5,879 nt of DNA from UBA8886 sp963578705 (GCA_963578705.1 CAUZDT010000063.1:1-5879), one strand, 5' to 3'. Shown: positions 1-5,433, counted from the first letter of the stretch. Program-made: numbers and translations. The notes: generated by a model from the sequence alone, not told the origin.

Positions 1-161
1 TCCGCTACGGCAGCTGGCTGCTCGAGCGCGGATTCGCGCCGCGCTACGGCCACATGGGCACCACCCGACCGGGCAATTGCGGGCAGGCGGAGCAGATTGC
101 GCACCAGCGACTCGCGCCGGCCGATGTGGAGGCGAAGGTGCGGGAATTGCTGGCGGCCTGA
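1..161 (+). CDS. C-terminal fragment of an unrecognised protein (5' end outside window)
   Basis: An open frame enters from the left edge (first full codon at base 3) and ends at TGA 159-161, giving 52 residues. The fragment has an aromatic and basic start (RYGSWLLERGF), a Gly/Thr/Cys-containing stretch (GHMGTTRPGNCGQ) and an amphipathic C-terminal helix ending KVRELLAA. Third codon positions are G/C-rich, as in the neighbours, which supports real coding. I do not recognise the family. The conserved-looking GTTRPGNCGQ could be part of a binding or active site, but that is a guess. It lies 11 bases upstream of the next + strand gene, so the two may be co-transcribed. Confidence 0.6.
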   Translation, partial: RYGSWLLERGFAPRYGHMGTTRPGNCGQAEQIAHQRLAPADVEAKVRELLAA

Positions 162-172
162 ACCCTGCTGCC

Positions 173-628
173 ATGGAACTGACGCGCCTCGAAACTGCCG
201 CCGCCGAAATCCTCGCCGCCGCAAGCGACCGCGACGGTGCGCTGCGCGAAATCGCGCAGCTGCTCGAGGCGCGCGTGGAGCACTACGACTGGGTCGGCTT
301 CTACCTCGCTGAAGGCCGCGAACTCGTCCTAGGACCGTTCGTCGGCGCGCCGACTGAACACGTCCGCATCGCCTTCGGGCACGGCGTCTGCGGGCAGGTG
401 GCCGAGAGCGGCGAGACGCTGGTCGTGCCCGACGTGGCGGCGGAGGCAAACTACCTTTCGTGCGGCAGTGCGGTGCGGTCGGAGGTGGTCGTGCCAATAT
501 TTGCCGACGGCGAGTTCGTCGCGCAACTCGACATCGACTCGCACACGCGCGACCCTTTCTCGCAGGGCGAGGTGGAATTCCTGCAGCGGCTCAGCGCGCG
601 GCTGGCGCTGCTCTGGACCGAAGCTTAA
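173..628 (+). CDS. msrC: GAF-domain free methionine-(R)-sulfoxide reductase (fRMsr type)
   Basis: This 151-residue protein is one GAF domain, the normal length for the fRMsr (YebR/MsrC) family. That family reduces free L-methionine-(R)-sulfoxide in the cytoplasm using thioredoxin. Family landmarks are visible: DWVGFY (W40, Y44), LVLGPFVG (52-58), GVCG (C73), LSCGSAVRSEVVVPI (C97, E104) and LDIDS (D120, D122). The C73-C97 spacing of 24 matches Cys94-Cys118 of the E. coli enzyme, and E104, D120 and D122 fall where its substrate-binding Glu125, Asp141 and Asp143 lie. The third family cysteine (E. coli Cys84) is replaced by H63. ATG 173 was chosen because the family homology begins close to it; a longer in-frame version from 77 would overlap the upstream gene. 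No good Shine-Dalgarno precedes it. A GAF sensor role cannot be excluded given the missing cysteine. Confidence 0.82.
   Translation: MELTRLETAAAEILAAASDRDGALREIAQLLEARVEHYDWVGFYLAEGRELVLGPFVGAPTEHVRIAFGHGVCGQVAESGETLVVPDVAAEANYLSCGSAVRSEVVVPIFADGEFVAQLDIDSHTRDPFSQGEVEFLQRLSARLALLWTEA
241..260. repeat. Near-perfect 20-base palindrome inside the GAF gene
   Basis: The arms GCTGCGCGA (241-249) and TCGCGCAGC (252-260) are exact reverse complements around a central AA. The palindrome lies in the coding sequence for residues 23-30 (ALREIAQL). In GC-rich coding DNA this may arise from codon bias alone, but it has the shape of a site for a dimeric DNA-binding protein. Confidence 0.5.
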
Positions 629-631
629 TTA
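625..631 (+). promoter_or_regulatory. Candidate archaeal TATA box for the thioredoxin-CcdA gene
   Basis: TTAATTA is the only A/T-only heptamer near this start in otherwise GC-rich sequence. It overlaps the TAA stop of the GAF gene (626-628) and is centred 28 bases before ATG 656. That is where an archaeal TATA box would sit for a transcript beginning at or near the start codon. There is no transcript evidence, and the A/T content partly reflects the stop codon itself. Confidence 0.4.
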
Positions 632-648
632 GCCGCGACCGCAGCGCG

Positions 649-654
649 GGAGGT
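649..654 (+). promoter_or_regulatory. Shine-Dalgarno-like GGAGGT, oddly close to the start
   Basis: GGAGGT ends one base before ATG 656, too close for normal ribosome placement on that codon. Codon 2 is GTG (659-661), which leaves a 5-base gap after the GGAGG core. Either translation starts at GTG 659, or the ATG is used on a short or leaderless message and the match is incidental. The two choices differ by a single residue. Confidence 0.5.
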
Positions 655-655
655 A

Positions 656-2020
656 ATGGTGCCCCGGTTTTTCGAGCGCAATCGTGTGCTGCTCACGGTC
701 GGCGTGGCGGTGCTGCTGATTGCCGGCACGCTGGTCATAATGCTGACCGGCGGGAGCGAAGAGGCGCCCGAATTCAGCGCCACCTCGACCGGCTACGTCG
801 ATGGCGTGGATGGCAACCGCGAGACCATCCTGCTCTCGGATTACCGCGGGCAGGTGGTAGTGCTGGACCTGATGGCCGAGTGGTGCGGGCCCTGCAAAAA
901 GGTGGCGAGTGATACACTAAAACCGCTTTACGAAGGGGGATACCGCGATAGCGACGAGGTCATCATCATCTCGGTCAGTGTGGCGGGCGACAGCCCCGGC
1001 CTGCTCGAGGATATGCAGCGCGAATATGGCTACGACTGGCTGCACGTCACCGACAATGACGACGAGGTCATAACCGGCTACAACGCCCAGCAGATTCCCA
1101 AGGTAGTAGTCATCGACCAGCAGGGCCGGATTACCTTCTCGGCGCTGGGGATTGTGAAGCAGGATAAGCTCCAGCGGGAAGTCGAGAGCGCACTCTCGGG
1201 CGAGGGCAGCCTGGAAAAGGTGAAACAGAACTCTATTTTCCTGATGGCCATCGGAGCTGGCGCGCTCGCCTTCTTCTCACCCTGCTCGTTCCCGCTACTG
1301 CCGGGCTACGTCTCCTTTTACCTGACGAGCCGCAAGACTGGCAGCGGCAGCCTCAATGAGCGCACCGCGCGCGAAGCGCTGCCGGCCGGCCTCGCCGCTG
1401 CCTCGGGCATTCTGGTCGTGCTGCTGCTGCTGGCGCTGCTGGTGGTGCCCTTTTCGCATTTGCTGGCGGACTATGTTCCGCTACTCGAGCTGCTGGTCGG
1501 CACGGCGGTCTTCGTCCTCGGGCTCTCGATGCTGCTCGACTGGAGCCTCGAGCCGCTGCTGCGGCCGCTGCGGCAGCTCTCCTCCGCACTGGGCGCCGCG
1601 GCCGCGACGGTGACGCGCGGCCACCCTACGGCGCTGGCCGAGAGCGGAATCCGGCGCGTGACCGGAAGCGACTTCAGTTTCGCCGCCAGCCGCGAAGCGG
1701 GGCTGGCAGGGCAGTTCTGGTACGGTGTCGGCTACGGCTCCGCCTCGGCCGGCTGCACCGCGCCGGTGTTCATCGCACTGATGCTGTCCAGCCTGAAATA
1801 CACCCTGGCGGGGGCGCTGCTGGTCTTCAGCCTCTACGCCTTCTCGGCCGCGGCGCTGATGGTCGCCTTTACGCTGCTGATTGCCTCTTCCGAAAGCACG
1901 ATTATCAACCGGCTGCGCGCCTCGACCCGCCACATCCACGTAGTGGGCGGCACGGTGATGGTCGTCGTTGGAATCTATCTGGTCTGGTTCTACCTCTCGG
2001 CCAACACCAGCCTGCTCTAG
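656..2020 (+). CDS. Membrane-anchored thioredoxin fused to CcdA/DsbD-type electron-transfer domain
   Basis: This 454-residue protein starts with a basic N-terminus and one membrane helix (about 11-31). A TlpA/DsbE-like thioredoxin domain follows (about 38-180), with active site WCGPC (C77, C80) and cis-proline loop QQIPKV (P148). A CcdA/DsbD transmembrane domain completes it, with helices near 194-222, 243-267, 272-296, 354-380, 382-412 and 426-447. Its two redox cysteines are in FFSPCSFPLLPGY (C210) and SAGCTAP (C367). CcdA-family proteins carry electrons from cytoplasmic thioredoxin across the membrane to extracytoplasmic thiol proteins, and here the acceptor thioredoxin is built in. Unlike classic DsbD, the thioredoxin domain comes before the membrane domain. 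The loop between the two three-helix halves is long and polar (about 297-353). The gene is 27 bases after the GAF gene, and its stop shares CTAG with the convergent gene. Substrates could be cytochrome c maturation or other exported thiol proteins. Confidence 0.88.
   Translation: MVPRFFERNRVLLTVGVAVLLIAGTLVIMLTGGSEEAPEFSATSTGYVDGVDGNRETILLSDYRGQVVVLDLMAEWCGPCKKVASDTLKPLYEGGYRDSDEVIIISVSVAGDSPGLLEDMQREYGYDWLHVTDNDDEVITGYNAQQIPKVVVIDQQGRITFSALGIVKQDKLQREVESALSGEGSLEKVKQNSIFLMAIGAGALAFFSPCSFPLLPGYVSFYLTSRKTGSGSLNERTAREALPAGLAAASGILVVLLLLALLVVPFSHLLADYVPLLELLVGTAVFVLGLSMLLDWSLEPLLRPLRQLSSALGAAAATVTRGHPTALAESGIRRVTGSDFSFAASREAGLAGQFWYGVGYGSASAGCTAPVFIALMLSSLKYTLAGALLVFSLYAFSAAALMVAFTLLIASSESTIINRLRASTRHIHVVGGTVMVVVGIYLVWFYLSANTSLL
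2017..2020. other. Shared CTAG: overlapping stop codons of two convergent genes
   Basis: The + strand gene ends with TAG at 2018-2020 and the - strand gene ends with TAG read from 2019 down to 2017. The four-base palindrome CTAG therefore supplies both stops. There is no intergenic room for a separate terminator on either strand. Confidence 0.95.
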
Positions 2021-2706
2021 GCCGGCTCGTAGCGGTACTCGAGAAACCCGTCCGGCAGCGCCGGCTCCGCGACCGCGTCCCCGTCAGGCCACTCGCGACT
2101 GCCGACGGAGACCAGCGCCTGCTCCCCGAACTGCGTCGCGCTAGCGAGCAGCGCGGCGGCGGCGACAGGGCGGTGCGCCCGCTCCGGGGGGTCGAGCGGG
2201 TTGTGGACCATCAGCTCGGAACCGCGCAGCCCGGTCACCAATATCCAATGCGGGATTTCGTCACCCTCTTCCGGAAAGAGCGCGGTCGAGACCAGCGCCA
2301 GCACCAGCCGTTCGGCGGCGAGCGCGGCGCGGATGTCGGCGGCCCCCGGCTGGCGCCGCTCCTCCGTAACGCCGTTGCGCGCGCAGAGCCGCTGCTGCAT
2401 GACGTGGAAGAATTCCAGCGTGCCGGGGTCGATGCCGGTGATACGCTCGTGGACGCGCTCCATCAGGCCGAGCCCGTCGGCGCTGGAGATGATGTGCGGC
2501 CGCAGCCCCCGCAGCGCGAGCGGTGCAGCGACGCCGTAGCGGCCGCAGCCGCCGATTTCGACCGCGTTGGTCTCGCGCCACACCTCGACTTCCAGGTCGC
2601 GGTCGAGCGGCCCGGCCAGATTGAAGTGGCCGAGCGCCATCAGCGCACAGGCGGCGCCGCAGCTGAAGTCCATCGTCTGCGCGTAGAAAGGCGCGTCGAT
2701 CTGCAT
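2017..2706 (-). CDS. C39-like (DUF3335-type) cysteine peptidase homologue
   Basis: The product is 229 residues. Its N-terminus, FYAQTMDFSCGAACALMAL, matches the C39-like papain-fold active-site region, with C16 as nucleophile and Q10 as likely oxyanion-hole residue. EVWRETN followed by GGCGRYG (52-58) is characteristic of the DUF3335 branch. IPHWILVTG supplies the histidine (H153). The next strand, LMVHNPLD, has N169 where many C39 members have the catalytic Asp, with D172 nearby. I see no signal peptide, membrane segment or ABC transporter domain, so it is probably a stand-alone cytoplasmic protein. DUF3335 relatives are sometimes found near ATP-grasp ligase genes, but none is visible here. 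ATG 2706 was chosen because homology begins at once; the longer upstream frame runs into the DUF47 gene and has no family character. It lies 22 bases after the DUF47 stop, so it is likely co-transcribed. The substrate is unknown. Confidence 0.75.
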   Translation of the reverse strand: MQIDAPFYAQTMDFSCGAACALMALGHFNLAGPLDRDLEVEVWRETNAVEIGGCGRYGVAAPLALRGLRPHIISSADGLGLMERVHERITGIDPGTLEFFHVMQQRLCARNGVTEERRQPGAADIRAALAAERLVLALVSTALFPEEGDEIPHWILVTGLRGSELMVHNPLDPPERAHRPVAAAALLASATQFGEQALVSVGSREWPDGDAVAEPALPDGFLEYRYEPA

Positions 2707-2728
2707 GGGGCTGCAGCAGTCCGGGGGT

Positions 2729-3391
2729 TTAGTGGCTTGCCAGCGGCAGCAGTGAGTTGGCTGCGTGCTCGGTGGCGTTGGCGACGTCGTCCAGCCGCTG
2801 TGCGACGCGATACATATGCGCCGCTGCGAGCGGCGCATCGTCGCCGTGCGAGAAGACGTAGGCGGCCGTGGTGGCCTCCTTCTCGTCGGCCCGGTGCTCG
2901 AGCAGGTTGACGCTGGCAATCAGCTGATGCAGCTCCTCCTTCACCTTCGTCGCGAAGCCCGATTCCATCAGTTCCTGTAGCTTTTCGACCGCCTTTGCGT
3001 ATTCGTTGACGGTCGCCTGCACCGACTGCGCCTGCGCCAGCAGCAGCTTGCGCGCTTCCGCGTCTTCGTAGAGCGGCCGGAAGGAGATTATTTCGGTGAC
3101 GTTTTCGGCGTAGTCGGCGATGCGGTCCTGCCGCGTAATCATGTCGAGAAACACCTCTTTTGAAATGGCGAGCCGTACCCTGCCTCGCATCACTCCGCGC
3201 AGCTCGTTCTTGAGGCCATCGGCCTCCAGCTCGGCGTTCGAGGTCGCCGCAATCGCCTCGGCGGTATCGCCGTCATCGCAGGCGATGGCGACGCAGCGCT
3301 CCATGTGCCCGACCGTCTCGAGCGCCTTGGCAGCGTGGTGGTAGTAGGTCTCGAAAATGCTGGGGCCGATGCGGCTCTCGAAGAACTTCAT
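2729..3391 (-). CDS. DUF47 / PhoU-like protein, partner of the PiT permease
   Basis: The 220-residue, almost entirely helical protein belongs to the DUF47 (TIGR00153) family, which resembles PhoU. The two PhoU-like halves show the acidic metal-binding pattern: E54/D58 (AELEAD) and D89/D93/E96 (RQDRIADYAEN) in the first, E165/D169 (LEHRAD) and D201/D202/E208 (RLDDVANATE) in the second. The start FFESRIGPSIFETYYHHA is typical of the family. Members commonly lie next to pit genes and are thought to control the permease on its cytoplasmic side. The ATG overlaps the permease TGA as ATGA (3388-3391), and a strong GGAG-type site lies just upstream, suggesting translational coupling. The length is normal and no key residue is obviously missing. 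The regulatory role is inferred from family and context. Confidence 0.9.
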   Translation of the reverse strand: MKFFESRIGPSIFETYYHHAAKALETVGHMERCVAIACDDGDTAEAIAATSNAELEADGLKNELRGVMRGRVRLAISKEVFLDMITRQDRIADYAENVTEIISFRPLYEDAEARKLLLAQAQSVQATVNEYAKAVEKLQELMESGFATKVKEELHQLIASVNLLEHRADEKEATTAAYVFSHGDDAPLAAAHMYRVAQRLDDVANATEHAANSLLPLASH

Positions 3392-4797
3392 TCTACTCCC
3401 CCCCTATCTATTTCAACCCGGGGTCCCGCCCGGATGGAGTGGTAGAGCAGCCAGACTATGGTGGCCAGTATCAGGCTGACCGAGACTATGAAACGAGTTT
3501 CGTCCAGCCCGAAAATAATGTAGAGCAGGACGGCCCCGATGCCGGCGGCCGGGATGCTGGCGACCCAGCTGGCGGCAATTTTCCCGAAAACGCCGAAATC
3601 CACCGATGCAGTCCCCCTTGCCAGCCCGACCCCCACCACCGAGCCTACAAGGGTATGGGTAGTGGAAATGGGCACTGCGAGGAAAGGCAGGGAGAATAAG
3701 AGCACAACGGTCGCGGCGGCGAACTCGGCTGCAAATCCGCGAGTGGGAGTGATATGGATTATTTTCTCACCAATCGTCTTCATAACGCGATGGCCCCAGG
3801 TGGCGATGCCGATGACGATACCGACACTTCCCAGCAGCACCAGCCAGAGCGGGACCTCGGCCTCAGGGCTCAGCACACCCATCTGGTAGATCTGCCAGAC
3901 CGCCGCCATCGGCCCGATGGCGTTAGAGCGGTCGTTAGCACCGTGCGCGAAGGCGACGTAGCAGGCGGTGATTATCTGGAGCCAGACGAAAATCTGCTCG
4001 ACCCCCGCGTAGCCGCTCTCCTTGAACTCGTAGTTGCGCAGCAGCAGGTAGAGCGCAAGGCTGGCAAATACCCCCAGCAGCAGCGCTATCTGCAAGCTCG
4101 GCAGCGGCAGGCATTCGGCGACTGCGGCTGCGAAACTGGTGTCGACGGCGCAATCCTTGGCCGGCAGCCATGCGGCGGGCAGCAGGTACTGGAGCGCCTT
4201 GAACTGGAGCGCCAGCGCCAGCACGAAAAAGGTCGGGAAGGCGAGTATTGGCGCCATCCAGCGGGAGCGCGAAATGGGGTCATCTGACTCCATGATGGCC
4301 ATGCGAATGACCGAGAAAGTCCCGTAAGCCAGCAGCCCGCCCAGCAGCGGGGAAATGACCCAGCTCAGGACTATCTGGCCGACTTTCTGGAAATCGACCA
4401 GTGAAGGGTCGATGAAGAGGCCGAAACCGATGATGCCACCGATGATGCTGTGGGTCGTCGAGACCGGCAGCCCGTAGCGCGTGGCGACCGTAATCCAGAG
4501 CGCAGCCGCCAGCATGGCGGCGATGAAGCCATACTGCAACTCGCTGGAGAGGCTGGCCATCTCCTCCTCGGAAATAACCAGCACCCCCTTGCGTACCGTG
4601 TCGGTGACGGCGTCGCCGGCGAAAAAGGCGCCGCAGAACTCAAAGACCGCCGCGATGATGATGGCGTTGCGCAGCGTCAGCGCCCCGCTGCCGACGCTGG
4701 TGCCCATAGCGTTGGCGACGTCGTTGGCGCCGATGTTCCACGCCATGTACGCCGCTACAGCAATGGCAAGCAGTATCATCAGTTCAAGGCCGAACAT
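3388..4797 (-). CDS. pit: PiT-family inorganic phosphate permease
   Basis: This 469-residue polytopic membrane protein carries the duplicated PiT signature: GANDVANAMGTSVGSGALT (23-41) in the N-terminal half and GANDRSNAIGPMAAV (286-300) in the C-terminal half. Each is followed by a matching PxSTTH motif: PVSTTHSIIGG (111-121) and PISTTHTLVGS (376-386). The inverted internal repeat with about ten to twelve helices is the normal family architecture, and the length is typical. Family members import phosphate (arsenate as a look-alike) with a cation, H+ or Na+; the sequence does not settle which. The linker between halves (about 171-235) has two cysteines, C216 and C229. It is the first gene of the probable unit pit-DUF47-C39 and overlaps the DUF47 gene by four bases. 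A TATA-like promoter region lies upstream, in the gap after arsC. Confidence 0.95.
   Translation of the reverse strand: MFGLELMILLAIAVAAYMAWNIGANDVANAMGTSVGSGALTLRNAIIIAAVFEFCGAFFAGDAVTDTVRKGVLVISEEEMASLSSELQYGFIAAMLAAALWITVATRYGLPVSTTHSIIGGIIGFGLFIDPSLVDFQKVGQIVLSWVISPLLGGLLAYGTFSVIRMAIMESDDPISRSRWMAPILAFPTFFVLALALQFKALQYLLPAAWLPAKDCAVDTSFAAAVAECLPLPSLQIALLLGVFASLALYLLLRNYEFKESGYAGVEQIFVWLQIITACYVAFAHGANDRSNAIGPMAAVWQIYQMGVLSPEAEVPLWLVLLGSVGIVIGIATWGHRVMKTIGEKIIHITPTRGFAAEFAAATVVLLFSLPFLAVPISTTHTLVGSVVGVGLARGTASVDFGVFGKIAASWVASIPAAGIGAVLLYIIFGLDETRFIVSVSLILATIVWLLYHSIRAGPRVEIDRGGVE
3396..3404 (-). promoter_or_regulatory. Shine-Dalgarno site for the DUF47 gene
   Basis: Read on the - strand, a purine tract of seven G followed by AG ends four bases before the DUF47 ATG, inside the last codons of the permease gene. 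It supports ATG 3391 as the start and re-initiation after the permease stop. It is the clearest ribosome site in the window. Confidence 0.65.
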
Positions 4798-4820
4798 TAG
4801 CCGGTGCTGGGCTGGGGTCT

Positions 4821-4829
4821 AAATAAATA
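4821..4829 (-). promoter_or_regulatory. Candidate TATA box (proximal) for pit
   Basis: On the - strand this reads TATTTATTT. It is centred about 28 bases before the pit ATG (4797), the distance expected for an archaeal TATA box with transcription starting at the start codon. No Shine-Dalgarno is visible between it and the ATG, which also fits a leaderless message. Confidence 0.45.
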
Positions 4830-4834
4830 TTTTC

Positions 4835-4842
4835 TATATAAT
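4835..4842 (-). promoter_or_regulatory. Candidate TATA box (distal) for pit
   Basis: On the - strand this reads ATTATATA, the best match in the window to the canonical archaeal TATA element. It is 38-45 bases before the pit ATG, so it would imply a short leader of roughly 10-20 bases. It competes with the proximal box at 4821-4829; the sequence cannot decide between them. Confidence 0.45.
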
Positions 4843-4851
4843 CTATACAGT

Positions 4852-5268
4852 TTATTTATTTTCTACAGTGGCGAGCAGCGCCTCCACCCGCGCCTGAATC
4901 TCGTCGCGCGCTGTGCGGAACGGCGCCAGCGGGTCGTTGCCCGCTGGCGCCGCTACCGGGTCCGCTATCGGCCAGTGCTCGTGGTGCGTCGCCGGCGACC
5001 ACGGCAGCGCGACGCACTCCTCGCGCGCGGAACCGCAGAGGGTGACGGCGATATCGGCGTCGCACCACGCTGTCGCGGAGAGCGGTTTCGAGCGCTGTGC
5101 GGAGATGTCGACGCCCGCTTCCGCCATTGCAGTCACGGCGCGGCGCGAAAGCCCGGCGGGCCGGGTGCCGGCGCTTTCCACCGCGATCGCAGGCACTAGG
5201 TGGCGCGCCCAGCCTTCAGCCATTTGCGAACGCGCGGCATTTCCGGTGCAGACAAAGAGGATTTGCAT
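4852..5268 (-). CDS. arsC: Thioredoxin-coupled arsenate reductase (LMW-PTP fold)
   Basis: The 138-residue protein has the low-molecular-weight phosphatase P-loop at its N-terminus, CTGNAARS (C7, R13, S14). It also has the features that separate arsenate reductases from phosphatases: the cysteine pair in TLCGSAREEC (C78 and C85), spaced as Cys82 and Cys89 in the plasmid pI258 enzyme, then EHWPIADP with D103 as the probable general acid. In this family C7 attacks arsenate, C78 and C85 pass on the disulfide, and thioredoxin restores the enzyme; the product is arsenite. Length and motif order are normal. ATG 5268 places the P-loop at residue 7, as expected. The gene is divergent from the Fic-like gene and 54 bases upstream of pit on the same strand. 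No arsenite exporter or ArsR-type repressor is in view. Confidence 0.9.
   Translation of the reverse strand: MQILFVCTGNAARSQMAEGWARHLVPAIAVESAGTRPAGLSRRAVTAMAEAGVDISAQRSKPLSATAWCDADIAVTLCGSAREECVALPWSPATHHEHWPIADPVAAPAGNDPLAPFRTARDEIQARVEALLATVENK
4921..4952. repeat. Perfect 13-base hairpin inside arsC
   Basis: CGGCGCCAGCGGG (4921-4933) and CCCGCTGGCGCCG (4940-4952) are exact reverse complements around the 6-base loop TCGTTG. The hairpin encodes roughly residues 106-116, in the loop after the catalytic DP motif. No T-run follows on either strand, so it does not look like an intrinsic terminator. It should still fold strongly in the arsC message. Confidence 0.75.
5148..5177. repeat. Imperfect GC-rich hairpin inside arsC
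   Basis: AAAGCCCGGC (5148-5157) pairs with GCCGGCGCTTT (5167-5177), leaving one bulged C, and the GGGCCGGGT loop is itself self-complementary in part. It covers roughly residues 31-40 of ArsC. GC-rich coding bias may explain it. Confidence 0.4.
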
Positions 5269-5351
5269 TGCGACTCAACTATACGGCGCGCCAAAAACGT
5301 GCCGGCCGCTCGTCGACAGGGGGCTGTTCCACCACCCTCCAGTTTCCTGTG

Positions 5352-5414
5352 AAAAGGTGGTACAGTAAGCTACTTTTCCACTAGCTACCCTAATCCAAAA
5401 ACTTTAAAAGGTGG
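5352..5414 (+). repeat. Direct repeat AAAAGGTGG, two copies
   Basis: AAAAGGTGG is present at 5352-5360 and again at 5406-5414. The match extends three more bases with one difference (TAC versus AAC). The second copy overlaps the candidate TATA box of the Fic-like gene, so a protein bound there could block transcription. Confidence 0.55.
5403..5409 (+). promoter_or_regulatory. Candidate TATA box for the Fic-like gene
   Basis: TTTAAAA is preceded by an A-rich stretch (CCAAAAAC) resembling a BRE element. It is centred about 28 bases before ATG 5434, fitting an archaeal leaderless transcript that begins at that codon. This helps choose ATG 5434 over the out-of-frame ATG at 5420. Confidence 0.5.
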
Positions 5415-5433
5415 AACCAATGGCACCGGGCTT

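Larger units (their letters stand above)
4821..4861. repeat. AT-rich inverted repeat between arsC and pit
   Basis: AAATAAATA (4821-4829) and TATTTATTT (4853-4861) are exact 9-base reverse complements around a 23-base spacer. The spacer also holds the direct repeat TCTATA at 4833-4838 and 4842-4847. The right arm covers the arsC stop codon and the left arm coincides with the proximal TATA-like box. It could be a regulator site or a weak structure at the end of the arsC message; low sequence complexity may explain it. Confidence 0.45.
5269..5433. promoter_or_regulatory. Divergent intergenic region between arsC and the Fic-like gene
   Basis: These 165 bases hold no gene that I can support. The half next to arsC is GC-rich; the half next to the Fic-like gene is markedly A/T-richer. 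Related short motifs recur: GTTCCACC at 5326-5333, GGTGGTAC at 5356-5363, TTTTCCAC at 5374-5381 and GGTGGAAC at 5410-5417. AGCTAC also occurs twice, at 5368-5373 and 5383-5388. The region must carry both promoters and may carry operators. No convincing TATA box for arsC was found; GTATAG at 5279-5284 (- strand) is close to its ATG. Confidence 0.6.

Noticed and set aside
77..172. Longer N-terminus for the GAF gene from an upstream in-frame ATG
   Set aside because: It would overlap the upstream coding frame by 85 bases, and the added residues look like out-of-frame GC-rich translation; family homology starts near ATG 173.
1411..1446. CTG-rich tract resembling a trinucleotide repeat
   Set aside because: It encodes a leucine-rich transmembrane helix of the CcdA domain; the repeat follows from codon choice.
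2173..2910. Long + strand frame opposite the C39-like and DUF47 genes
   Set aside because: The product is Arg- and Ala-rich with no family character; this is the usual antisense shadow of GC-rich genes on the other strand.
2707..2919. Longer N-terminus for the C39-like gene
   Set aside because: The extension reads through the 3' end of the DUF47 gene in another frame and has Pro/Thr/Arg-rich shadow composition; the peptidase motif begins directly after ATG 2706.
4798..4851. Intrinsic terminator after arsC
   Set aside because: No GC stem followed by a T-run is present in the - strand direction; only AT-rich sequence better explained as promoter DNA.
4913..5368. + strand frames opposite arsC
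   Set aside because: They are mirror translations of a clear arsenate reductase gene with intact active-site motifs.
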